A stretch of DNA of 64,000 nt from Diatrype stigma. Lineage: Eukaryota > Ascomycota > Sordariomycetes > Xylariales > Diatrypaceae. Made by a program: the position numbers and the translations under genes. The stretch covers positions 186,001-250,000 of the forward strand of contig JAKJXP020000043.1 of the NCBI GenBank assembly GCA_022225965.2, written 5' to 3'. Below the pieces are notes generated by a model, which was not told the origin of the DNA, did no database searches, and saw only the letters and a list, made by a program, of their open reading frames with translations. Positions 48,203 to 60,500 of this stretch are shown piece by piece. Every line of letters starts with the position of its first letter. The first letter of the stretch is position 1.

Positions 48203-49677
48203 GACCAGACAGGGCTTGAGAGGATAGGATGAGAAGAAGTTACGGCGGCGACGGTGGCAGAAGAGCTTGGGTGGAGGTTGGCTAGAGGTTAACAATGCGG
48301 AATTGGCGCAGCGGTGCCCCTGGACTCCTGGAAGGAGATGAAGAGGATATGGGCTAGGATGAAGCTGAAGTATGGCCTATCGTAACCATGCCAGACGGCT
48401 CTAGTGAGCAGCTCTTTGGACTTGTAATTTACATTTGTACTTGAATTCCTGCAGTTAACTTATTTGTATCTTATTTCACCACCTGGCCCCTTGACGTGAC
48501 AGCATTTCGTCATACTCAGTATATGTGCAGGTGGTGTTAATGACCCAACTTTTTGACCAGAACTCGGAGATCCTGTTGAGAGTAGGGGAGGTAAGAGTGT
48601 CGTGAAACCCTTTCCGGCGCGTCGGCCTCCTAGGCATATCTGTACCCAGATGAGTAGGCAATTGACTGAGTAACCAGAATGGCTATAGCAGTCTAAAGGA
48701 TACTTTGCTCCTCACGGAGGGCAAGAATTGCTGACCAAAAGTACCCAACATAAAAGTACGGCGCAGCAAGCGAGGACCAATCGAGCCCTGCAAAACCGCC
48801 TGCCAAGCCTTCATCTACCTCGGATTCATCATAGTCATTTGTACTATGCTGCTGCTTCTGCCCCGGGAAAAGAGGTCGGAGAAACGAGGGAGTAGTTTCG
48901 ATGCGAAAGAAGAGGTCCGAGGTCGTTGTTACAACATAATTACCACCATATTAAAGAACCGAGAAGGCGTCAACTAAATCCGGGAAACAATGAAACCAAA
49001 TAATAAGTGAGTTATGTAATCATGTTCAACGTATCATATCAAAAAACAAGCCCGAGACAAAATTCCGACGTAGGAAGTTCTGCACTCATCGTAAAGAGGG
49101 ACGGGGTTTAGGGGGTATTTATTGCGAACAGGAGTCAAGTCATCTACTGGACTCTCTGGTTGGAGCCTATCGACATTGCTCGCGTGCTCGGAACTCCGAG
49201 CGCCTCTTAGGGCTATGAGCTGAACTGCTGTCGACGGTGACAATCCCCGCATCACGTAGTTAAAGTCCGTCGTATGGAGGCGTCAAACAATCCCGATTAG
49301 GAAGTTTTACATGGGATACCTCCGAGCTAACACTAACCCCGACCCCGAACACTATGCAAGCTCGCGGCGTAAAGGACAGTAGCGTCACTAGATCTCCTGT
49401 TGAGATGAACCAAGTGCCGACCATACGAGATCCAATCGGCATTCTGTAGGACTTAAGAACTTGTTCCCATCTTGAGATTCGAGCTGGAACAATGTAAGAT
49501 CATTCGACTATAAAGCTCAGGTGTGGACTAATCATGGCCGCCTTTGTCTTGTCACGGACTACAAGGACTCTGAGCTTCAGAAGCAAGTTGATAACCGAGC
49601 GCATACGAAGTACAGCTGTTCGCATCCATCATACTCCTATTCACAGTACTCCAACCCGATTCCTCAGAACATCCACC
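48203..49677. other. Intergenic region, no gene seen
   Basis: About 1.5 kb between Argonaute and the NmrA-like gene. Short ORFs only, none with domain features. Presumably contains the 3' end of one gene and the promoter of the next. Confidence 0.5.
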
Positions 49678-50946
49678 ATGGTCGAGAACAACCGCGTCAA
49701 GAAGGTTGCCATTGTTGGCGTAAGTTCGCAATTTACCCCCTTTAACCGCCCTTCACAAGGATACCTATAGGCATAGATCCATAATTCTCATCCAAAGCTT
49801 TGAGGCTAGACTAGCCGCTATGCTGACCCCCCAATGAACTGAACTGGACTAACCGACGCCGCCATCGGTACCAACAGGCAACCGGGACGGTAGGGAAGTT
49901 CATCGTCAAGGAACTCCTCGCGCGGGGCCAGCACGAAGTGACGGCCGTGACGCGGGGCTCGGCACCCTGCGCGGCGCCGGCGGGCGTGAAGCTCGCGAAG
50001 GTGGACTACTCTGCGCCAGAGACGCTGGTGGACGCGCTGCGCGGGCAGGACGTGCTGATCATCACGATGTCGACGCTGGCGCCCAAGGAGACGGAGCTGC
50101 AGCTGGTGGAGGCGGCGGTCGCCGCCGGCGTACCCTACGTGCTGCCCAACTACTGGTGCCCGGACACGGCCGACGCCGCGTTCGCCGACGACTGGCTGCT
50201 GGGCCCCGCGAAGCGCGAGGTGCTGGCGCGCCTGAGGGAGCGCTCGCCCGACGGCGCCACGGCCTGGATCGGCATGATCACGAGCTTCTGGTACGAGTAT
50301 AGCTTGGGGCTGGGCGCGAACAACTATGGCATGGATTGGAAGAATAGGACGTTCACGTTCTTTGATGATGGCGAGACTAAGATCAATACGATTGTGAGCT
50401 TTCCCACCCTGCCCACCTTCCTCCTTCCACCCAACAGAAGAGAGAAAAGAAGAGGAAAACAAAGAAAGGTTTCTGCTGGCAGGAAAAGGGTGACTAATGC
50501 GCACATAACCCAACAAACAGACATGGCCGCAAAGCGGGCGCGCCGTCGCGGCGCTCCTCTCGCTGCCGGTCGAGCCGGAGACGGAGGGCGGGCCGAGCCT
50601 GTCGGCGTACAAGAACAAGTACGTGTACGTGTCGTCGTTCTGCGTCAACCAGAAGGAGATGTTCGAGTCCGTGCTGCGCGTGTCGGGCACGTCGCGCGAC
50701 GACTGGACCATCCGCCACGAGGAGAGCCGGCAGCGCTGGGAGGACGCCCGGAAGCGGCTCTTCGCTGGCGATCGCACGGCGTTCAGCATCGTCATGTACA
50801 CCCGCGTCTTCTTCAAGGACGGCATGGGCAACTACGAGGCCCGCCGGGGCCTGGACAACGATGTCCTGGGCCTGCCGCGCGAGGATATCGACGAGTTCAC
50901 TAAGATCGCCATTGAGCGCGCTGAGGCGGGGGTTACGTACCATTGA
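49678..50946 (+). CDS. NmrA-like/isoflavone reductase-like NAD(P)-binding protein
   Basis: Atypical short-chain dehydrogenase family; members either reduce small aromatic substrates or act as NAD(P)-sensing regulators like NmrA. Three exons (49678-49719, 49878-50393, 50521-50946) encode 327 residues. Exon 1 carries only the first beta strand (VKKVAIVG). The dinucleotide motif G14-A-T-G17-T-V-G20 is created across intron 1. VLIITMSTLAPKETELQLVEAAVAAGVPYVLPNYWCPD matches the central Rossmann part of the family. TSFWYEYSLGLG marks the substrate-side loop. The catalytic Lys of true isoflavone reductases is not obvious, so enzyme activity is uncertain. Introns are 158 and 127 bp. No linked biosynthetic cluster is visible. 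Confidence 0.88.
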
Positions 50947-51399
50947 TGGATATACCGGCGAGGAATCCGTACTTCGTTTGGGGTCATATGTTGTAGGCGA
51001 GAATGGTTTATGTATACCTAAGTTTAAATAAAACGTCCTGGAATATACGTCGCAGAAGCCTTGCAAGGTCATATTTTTTCCCCAAGTTGTAACCTTTGTT
51101 GTGCTATCAACGCCATTATGCTAGGGTAGAGTCTACGGCACAACGGACTATACACCGACGCCCCGGGTTTCACGTTCCAAGAATGGGCAAGCATCAGAAA
51201 AGACCGCTTTTGTACGTGGTTGCAGAGAAGCATCAATCGTAAGGGAGAGCCTTCAGGCGGGCTTGTTTACGCTGTGCAACAAGCGCAGGTTGGGTGGGGG
51301 CTATTTATAAGGCCGTGCGGCCCCCACGGGGCGGCCCCGGCCTACGAATGCACTCTTGGCAGCGTAGGCACCAAACAAGTCAAACAAGGGATTTTGAAT
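50947..51399. other. Intergenic region before the AT-rich block
   Basis: The 3' region of the NmrA-like gene. A G/C-rich stretch with GGCCGTGCGGCCCCC near 51310-51345 lies just outside the AT-rich block. It may be unmutated edge sequence of the transposon, but this is not shown. Confidence 0.4.
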
Positions 51400-54300
51400 T
51401 TATTAATTAATACAATAACAATTAAAAAATAGGGCTTATTTAATTATTATTAAGTCAATTAAATAAAAAAACGTATTAAACAAATGCATACCGGGCCATA
51501 TAATAACCTTAAGCCGCCGGAAGGTCCGTATTAACCCTTAGCCCCTTAATTAACCCTTATAATTTCTTTGCATCGTTCTTAAGTTAATGCTTTAGGCATT
51601 AAATAATCTTAAGCATCGAGATTTTAATATTATTGCGTTACGAGATTATTATAAGCTTATATTAATTAAATACTTTTTTATATTCGATTAATATAAAGGG
51701 AACCGAAAAAACGTTAAATACAAAACGGCTGAATTTAAAAAAGTCCTTTTAATGCTTTTTTTATTACCTAAATATATTCTTATTTATAAAGGTAAAGCCC
51801 GTTTTTCTTATCGTAAGATAACGTTAAAGCTTATTTTTATTTTTATCCGTAAATTCGGACGCAATATTATCGAATAAGGCTCTAATACGAAAAAGCTTTT
51901 CTTTTTCCTTTCGAAAAAGAAATAAAGGTACGGGAAAAACCGTAATTTTATCCGCTACCGAAAAAGCAAATTTTTTCGAATCGACGTTCGAACCGGCAGT
52001 TGCATCCGAATTTGCGTAATGTTATAACCAATATTTTATAATCCTTTTCTTAATACTTTTAGTTAGGTCGGCATTTAAGGCCCGGATTTCCTTTAAGCGC
52101 TTATCCGAATAAAAAACAATAAAGGCCTAATATATAATAACTTCATTTAATATTTTCCGATATTTTTAAAGCTTTTTATAAATATACTTAAGGCCGGTTT
52201 AAATTTCGTTATAATTATTTTCTCTTAAGACCTCGGGATTCGCCCGATCGAAATAAACATTTATCCTTTTTTTCTTACGAATATTTAAACGAAACATAAC
52301 TTTAAGGCCGCATTTAATAGGAATTCGCTTACGTTTTAAAATGCGTTAAATAGGCATTTAAAAAGGTTAAGATATGTTATATTAAAAAAAAGCAACAGGT
52401 TAAAAAAAATCGAATAAATCGTTTTTGCAAATATCGAATTAATAAAAAAAAATTTGCAACGGCTTAAAAAAAAGAATATACATTATTTTTATTTTTTTTT
52501 AACAGTTTAAACCTATTTAGTTATAGCCGAAGATTTATTTTTAATTCATATAACGAAGGCATTATTATATTAATATTAACGCAATTTCTTTCGTATTATA
52601 GCGTTATTTCCTTAAAAAGCCGAAAAATCCCTTATACCGCCTCGAAAAAATATCATTCCTTGGAAATAATTTCGTGCTTCCAGGTTATTCGGGCTTTACG
52701 ATTAACCATTCGCGTCTGGAAATAATAAAACCGATTAATAAGTTCCTTAAAATTTAAGAAATTACGTACCTTATATAATATTCCGTTTTATCTTATATCG
52801 TTATATATTTTAAAAAAGCAATCGGTTTTATTTTTAATATCGAAATCGTAAATGGAAACATTCAAAATGGAATTATCGAAAGATTCGGCTTTATTATTTT
52901 TATTTTCCAAGAATTTATTCACGGTTTTTTCCGTAATCCCACAATCGATAGCTTTCTATTTAGCTTTAAATGCTTGCATCTTTCGTCGAAAGGCATTACG
53001 GCGCAATACGCTTTATCGTATAAAATTATTTATTTTATGGGCTTTGTCGACGGAATTAATTATAATAACTCTCGTTTTATTTTTCGTTTCGAAAACGAAA
53101 GAAATAGCTACGATATTAATAATATGCCTCTAGCAGCAAAAGCGTTACGTAGTTACCATTTATTCTGCTTATTATTTAAAAAAGAAAAGAATTAATAATA
53201 AAGGAAATAAAAATGCTTCGAATATAAGGCGGAAAGCTTTATCGTTAATTAGGAATATTTTTATTAATAACTATTCTATATAATTTAAATGAAAAACCTA
53301 TTTTTCGCGTTATTTAAAAAAAAAAACCCTAATTTATAGCTAATGCTATACAAATTTAATATATTTTAAAAATGAAACAACATGTTCTTTGCTATATAAC
53401 TGCTCGCTATTCGTTATAATGCAATAAGCCGCATATAAAGCTTTTATCGTCGATTTGCAAAATGGGCAATAACCCTTAAAACCTTCTTTTTATTAGGGGA
53501 TTTCTATATATTAAACGAAAGATGGATTTTCGAAAAGGCATCGTTACGAAATTGCTATATAATCGCAATACGAACGGATTCGAATAACTTTTTTAGCTAA
53601 GCGGAAATAATATAATATAAATCCCGAAGAATTTTTCCTGCCAGTATATAATTAAAAAAGCTCAGCAATTCCTAAAATTAACCTTAAACGTAGATTATCG
53701 GGAATATATCGCAAACCGTAATTAATTCGATAAGCCGCTATTTGTAATTATTTATCGTAAAACGTACGAATCGCCGCCGGATATAGTTTCTTAGTTATTA
53801 ATAAATCGAAAGAATAAGCGTATTAAGCGAAAGGCTGTTGCTAAATAAATTATTCGAAACCTTTATTATATCAGAAAAAATACCGGAATAGGAATAATTA
53901 AGGTAATATCTCGGACCATTTATAAAAATACCTTTATATAACTTAATAAAGCCCTTTTAATTATAACGGAAATAATACCAATATTTATTATTCTTTATAG
54001 AATCCTTTATGTTATCGTCGTTTTTAATGGCCTTTATGGAAATAATATATTCGCCATATTCGAGGATCTTAAAATAAGTGCTCGATTTTACTTACGAATA
54101 AGCAATAAACTTCTTATTGCAAATCTTTATTCGAAAAAGCAGCTTTAAGTTAATATTAGGCTTTATAAAAGCAGCCTTTTTAAGGAATTATTGGCGAAAA
54201 AGAATTCGAAAAGCCTTAAAAAAGACGGCGCTTTATTGTAATTATAAAAATAAATTAAATATCGTAAAAAAATTAAATTAACTTAATAAGGTATAATAAA

Positions 54301-54690
54301 AATAAAAGTGCTTCGAAATAATAAATTGCCAAAAAAAACTTCGTTTTTTTATATAAAACTTTGCAATACCGGTGCCATAACATAAAAACCGAAAATCGAG
54401 CACGCCGAATTAATTCGAACGGGCTCGAACGCATTAAGCTAGGGCTCGAAATACCGGAAAATCCCACGATTCTTTTCTTATAAGCAATACGGATAGATAT
54501 ATAATAAGTGCTTCTTAAGAAATTTCGGTTAATATCGCGGCCGCCAAAAGGAAGGGGCCATATTTATTAATTATTAAAAAACAACAATAAGGAAAATCGA
54601 TTATTTATATTAATTAAAAACGCAAATAACGTTATTTAATTAATACAATACAATTAAAGAATTAATTAAACAAAAAATTTATTTAATTGG
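51400..54690 (-). mobile_element. RIP-degraded hAT-family DNA transposon relic
   Basis: AT-rich, CpA-poor block with abundant stops. The minus-strand frame at 53533-53280 reads, through three stops, as a recognisable hAT transposase core: SKIHLSFNI then stop then KSPN (family pattern SFD-x-W-T-S-PN), VIAHFANRR, LIAL, ASSYIAKNML, then YKLGFFFLNNAKN (family pattern GYFVLDNASNN). Trp codons have become stops and Asp codons Asn, as RIP predicts. An upstream frame at 54467-54273 may be the N-terminal part. No LTRs were found; a short direct similarity (TTAATTAATACAATA) occurs near both ends. Terminal inverted repeats and the 8-bp target duplication could not be resolved, so boundaries are approximate. 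Confidence 0.68.
53280..53533 (-). pseudogene. hAT transposase core fragment with RIP stops
   Basis: Best-preserved coding relic in the block. Its stops fall where family members carry Trp or Arg. The fragment spans the region around the first two catalytic positions of hAT transposases; the aspartate-containing motifs now read Asn. Confidence 0.65.
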
Positions 54691-57546
54691 TACTATCGCT
54701 AACTCTTGGACCTCGAAGATTGCAGAACCACCAATTTGTGTTTCATCTAAGAATGCAGAGAGGACTTGACAAATACGGCGAGGGGACGGTAAGGGCACAG
54801 ATAGGATCAAGGGCAGAGTCTAAGCAAGGACTGAACAGGGGCTCGTCGTCACAATGTTGCTACTGTCATTCCGGTCGGTAGCTCGGATGAATGAACGAAT
54901 GAGATCTCGTCAGGCCAAGAGAGTCTGCGCGAATGCCATGCTCTTGAAACGTGGGTATTGAGGAAGGAATCGTTCAGATCAACGTCGGAACTACCGTTGC
55001 GAGGCCACCAGATCACGAAGCAACGGCATGGTGATTCCAGACCGACCCTGTCGTTCATTTTCGTGTTAGTGAATATCATAGCCAGCCATGCAGGCATAAG
55101 TTTATGGCAGGTATTTAACGATCTTCCAAGTCAGAAGGGGAATACAGAGTATAAGAATCGTCATGTACAGAACGATCAGCCAAAGCAGGCTAAATGCATC
55201 ATCATGGTGGAAAGAGACAGTTGTGTTTACACGGTCAAAGACGGGGATGTATATGTTACGTCGGTATAGGCACTTACAATCGCTACCGTAGACTAGTCTG
55301 ACTAGAAGTAGCCTGAAAGTCGGTCGGTACCTTCAAAAGACACATGCGACTATATGAAGAAGTGAATCCCAAGGTTGGCGCTAGGCTCATGAAATGACTG
55401 GGTGAACGTAGTGAACTTCACGATGGTGAGTTTTAAGGGGCTTAATTAGCGTATGATGGGGAAATTTATAGTATGTTACGGCCCCAGAGTATGCGGGGTG
55501 TGACACTGTGGCGGTTCATTTAGGGCAAATAGTTACGGCGTGGCTTAAAAAGGAGTTCCACCCCCCCGCTGTTCGTGATAGGGGCGGCTGCTACTTTAAA
55601 TCGACCTACGAAGTACTCTGTTCATTATGCCCCCAATTGTCAAACCCACAAGGGAACGAGAACTTGCAGATGCTGTCCGAGATGCCCTTCGCTACTCCCC
55701 GTAAGTCACCTTGACATGGAGAGATCGGCCGCCTTGGCACTTGTCGGCCCATCAAGTATGATCTGGATTCTTGAGCCCTTGGATCGCGACGCGCTCGTCA
55801 AGGCGGCAACTAGCCTCGCATTGCCGACTGCCACCGGGAATCGTTGGACTGGGGCTCGGCGTCTACACGGCATCCACGATCCAGGGATTGCAAGCGGACA
55901 TTGTCAGCTGTCCAGGTCACTCCGGGTCGCCGAGAAGCTTAGTCCAGGCCACTTGGAAGCCGACACACGTTCGCTTTACCAATATGAGGAGATCTATACT
56001 GCTCCGTGCAACACCAAGGAGGATCTCAGCATATACTATAAAATCCCAGCCTATATGCAATTGCAGCAACCATTTCAACTACCATAGGTAGCGTAACTGC
56101 AGCTTAGTAGATACGGTGATCTCGCCACCTGACTGAGGGGTGAGCTCGGCTTCCTGCCCGGGACGGCGTCGGCCTCAAAGGTCCCGAGCAGAGACCCTGT
56201 GAGAGAGAGAAGGAACGAAATTGCTTACCGGTGGTTCAATGCCAACTTCGTTGCCGACTTGCGCCATCGTTCCCGCGAGCCACTGCCTTAGGTGGTGTCA
56301 GAAACCAATCAATTCAACATCTATATTGTATACTTATCACTGCCTGCCATCGAAGCATTCCCAATTAAGTGGCGACCTTATTATTATCACATATTACTTA
56401 CTAATAGTCTCTTGAACGAGGCTCAACTGGGAACGCGAGGCCTGCCGCTTCGTACGGTAGAGCGAACGCTTACGTGGGACACATGAGTCTGAATAACTTG
56501 ACCGACTCCCCAAGTTGTTCTGAGAGCAGGGTAACATCGAGTGTTAGCTAGCCCGGCCTATCGAGGGTTTATATTGACGTGAGCGGGGTATCGCTCTTGG
56601 CCGGCATACATGCGAACGTTCTCAATACGACTGCATGTCTCCCCGGTCTAGGTACTCTCGATGATTAGACGACGGAGTTTCGATCAACTTATAAATACCA
56701 TGGGATTCCTATGTCCTTCGTCAATATTTGCTGCAGCCCTGACTAAGACGCAGTCGGCAGTTCATAACGATTCTCCTCGACCCTATATCTGAGGTTCTGC
56801 CTCCATACGACTTCGTAGACCGAAATAGCAAGGGCCTTGTCCAAGACAACGATCTCGAAAATGATTGAGATCGCGCATGGTACATACCACTTGCCGAAGT
56901 GCTGAAAATACTCGCATTCTATATGGGTGTGAAGTAGTTGAGGAGGGGGAGGAATCGACAGGGGAGCAGTTGTAAGCCTGCCTAAAGTGGCATTATCACA
57001 TATGCAAGTCAGAGCGAAATGCCACTCAAGGCTGCATTCTGTTTCTCTGTTCGTCCAAAAAGACTAACATGCGCCCGACTATTGGGGGCTATCCGAGTCA
57101 AATGTGTCTGCAAGTCATCTCTATTGGCCCAAAATACTTTCCTCCCAATATGATGGATAGACATAGTCGCAGCAGAAGCGCTCGCCGGTCCAGGCCCTCC
57201 CGCGGCCTCGCCTTCTTGTTGGCGATGGCACTACACCCTCCAGGCTGCTGTATGTATGTCAACTGCAGGCAATGGTGACATCGTATGATGAGCCACACTC
57301 TACTTTTCTTATTAGTCTCCCACCTACCTAGGCGGCGCGTGTAAGCTAAGGGCGGGCGATCTGATGCCCTGCCTGATGTGCTCTAGATCCTGTCTTCATC
57401 AAAGACCGTTGAGCTCCACTTGCGACTACCATCAGGAATTGCTTTGCGATAGCTAGAGTAAAAGCTTAATGTCTGTTTCAAGATACGACATCTGACCCGA
57501 ATTGGCCGTTTCGTGTCGTGATCGGCGTTAGATCAGGGCACCTACC
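54691..57546. other. Intergenic region with only weak ORFs
   Basis: About 2.9 kb of normal base composition. One weak candidate: ATG at 55627 followed by VKPTRERELADAVRDALRY and a GTAAGT donor at about 55700, then an open frame to 56087 in another phase (SALALVGPSSMIWILEPLDRDALV). No homology is recognised and no acceptor is obvious. Nothing else is credible. Confidence 0.4.
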
Positions 57547-60500
57547 ATGTATCGTGCAAGGGCCGACCGGATTCTACGGAGCGGAGGTGGCTTTGCGGAG
57601 GTGCCACAGACAGACACCGAGGCAGATAACGGAAGACACCCACGGCAGTTACTGAGACAAACATCGCATGAGAGACGGACGTCGGACCAGTTTCGCCAAC
57701 AGGTCCAAAATCTCCTCCAAAGGGGAGAATTCGACATCGACTGGGACCCCGAGACTCAGAGCCTCCATAGCTCACCAGATCTATCAGATCACACGCTTAT
57801 GAGCGATGACTATCTCGAAGTTCACACCCGAGAACATCACGAGGTGATGAACAGAAATTACGTTGAATATGAAGACTATCACGCTCCTCAACCTACTCAT
57901 ATCTCGCCCACGGATAGCACGAAGGCTGGACTTGGTATAGAGGTTCGACCTGAGTCCACGGGCTCCGACATAACGATAGAGGATGGCCTCTATCTCGATA
58001 ATGACCCGCTAGCGCATATTAGGTATAGGGGGTCCGAAGGAAACATAGAGCAACAGGTTCCATGCGACACTCCTGATTACAAGCCAGCAATCCTGCGGAA
58101 ACGGTGTTTACTAGGACTAGTTGCAGTGCTAACTATCCTGCTGGCACTGGCGGAGGTCACGGTGCATTTACTACCAGATATATCAGGCGAGCCTACTGAC
58201 GAGACTGATGGGAACTCGACCGGAGCACAACTTCGCCGTCGTTCCTCAGATCAGACATTGGAGTTCGTCGTTGGACCGAAGTTTCCACTTCTTCGACAAC
58301 GTCAACACCACCATGCAGGGGGTCAGGAAAGCAATGCCTCTTCGACGGATTCTCAAACTGAGACTATTATATCTGTTACATCGGAAAGTAGTCACACCAG
58401 CGTTCTGCAGACAACTCCAGCTACCGAACTGACTACTTCCTCGGACTCGGCGAATGAACCATCAAGTACGCATGACACGCCCACTGACACTGAGGTTCTG
58501 CCGCAACCGACTATACCAACTACAACAACCCCAGTCATGGAAATCCCTACTACCCCAAAGCTTCCTAGTACGATTGAAACAATACCGCCAACCATTAATC
58601 CACCTCCTGGCTCATCCCTTACTGTCCCAAGAACCTCTAGAACTGAGCCTGTAGTACCTAACCCACCCCCTCTTACGGAGAAAACGACCATTGCTCCTAA
58701 AGAGACAGCACCTACGCTTCCAGTAGAGACAAAGACCTCCCCGGAATATACAGCAACTACGCAGCCCCCTAGCCCTCCCTTTCTGACTGTTGAGACCAGC
58801 CTTCCAAATAAACCTACGGGACCTGGTCAGGGGGAAACAGAACCAACTCCTACTGTCACAATACCGAAGCCATCTCTACCGACGCCAGGTCCACCGACAA
58901 CGCAGACGGGTCCCAATACCCCTGTCCCTCAACCGTCTGTTCCAGAGTCTACTACAGCTCATCAGGTTACCAAGACCACACCCCCGGGCTGGACTCACGA
59001 TCCGGGAACCACGGCAGAGGACACCACCAAACCTCCAGTCGAGACACAACCTGACGCACCCACTGAGAAGCCGCCAGCACCTACTTCAGCTGACGAAACC
59101 ACGACGAAACCCGGTCTCACTGATATAGTTAGCATTCTACCGATTGATATACATACAGCAACGACCCATGAACCAGCGACTGACAAAATTACTATACTGC
59201 CTATCAATATACCAACCATGTCTCTAGATGAGCCAACTACTGGTATAGTTACTATACTGCCCATCGATATCCCTACCACCACGAAGAAGGCCCCGGTAAC
59301 CATAGCAGATCCATCAAAGACTCCCGACATAATTACCATCTTACCCATCAACACAGAGAAGCCACCTCCGAACACATCACCAAACCTGCCAGCACCAACA
59401 AGCCAATCCCATACAAACCAACTAGCACCAAACCCACCGCCAAGCCCACCAACACCTACAAGCCAACCTACTATGGACCATTTCGATGTCATAACACAGT
59501 CACACCCTGATCACCCCGCTGACACCCCAACAGACAGGCCTGCAGACTTGTTGGCAGAGACATTCCCAGTGACGAAGCATCCTCCAGATGAGCCTCATCA
59601 GACGCAGCCCCCAGCACACCCTACCCAAGGGGATCCGGCTAAGGAGCATCCCACGGATGATCAACCTATCCATGAACAAGCGACGAACCAACCTGCTCAG
59701 GACCAACCTACTCAAGGACCCCATATTCAAGAACCCTCTAGCCAAGAAAAACATACCCAAACCCCTACGCAAGAACCCCCTAGCCAGGAACCACATAGCC
59801 AGGAACAACATACCCAACCCCCTCCTCAAGAGCGCCCTAACGAGGAACAACATACTCAAGATCAACTGACAACAACACTCGCTCAGCTTAACATTGCAAC
59901 AAGTCCAGAACATTTACCGACAGCCGATGCTTCCACAGGTGATGCCGCCAAAATTCCAGTGCCAAAACCTTCAGTAACGTCGACCCCAACTGAGAAGTCC
60001 CCTCTAGCCGCCACACAGTCACCAGTAACCACACAAACCTCATCCCCTATAGCCAACGTGAACTCGGGTGCCTTAATTCTATTAACTTCAAGTGTGAGCA
60101 TTGGTGACTCAAGTCCAACAAGTAAAGTCCTCCCAATGCCAGAAGACCATCCTATGCAAACCGAAGATCCAGCATCGGGAGTTTCTGGAGTGTTAACGGA
60201 AGGTGCCCAGCCTACCTCCATTGAAACAGAAAAGGAAGACCTGGATCCCTTCTCAGTGTTGGTGCCCTTCACCACCTTGGTGCTGACAGAACCCACATCT
60301 ACGGGGCAGGTATCACCCTTTGCTACGGGGCAGGTATCACCCTTTGCTACGAGCGAAGCTTCCACTACGGACTATCCTACGACTATGAATGACTTTGGCC
60401 TTGGACAGAAGTTCTTACAGTCAGTATTGACGTTCTACACCCCTGTAGATCATGGGCACACAAAGGATCCATTCTGGGCATACAGGAATGTGATCACCAC

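Noticed and set aside
52852..53133. 93-codon plus-strand ORF in the hAT block
   Set aside because: It is opposite to the readable transposase strand and strongly AT-biased, with no motif.
55575..56087. 170-codon plus-strand ORF after the hAT block
   Set aside because: Composition is uneven, with an overlapping open frame at 55771-56091; no homology or convincing splice sites. Kept only as a remark in the intergenic entry.
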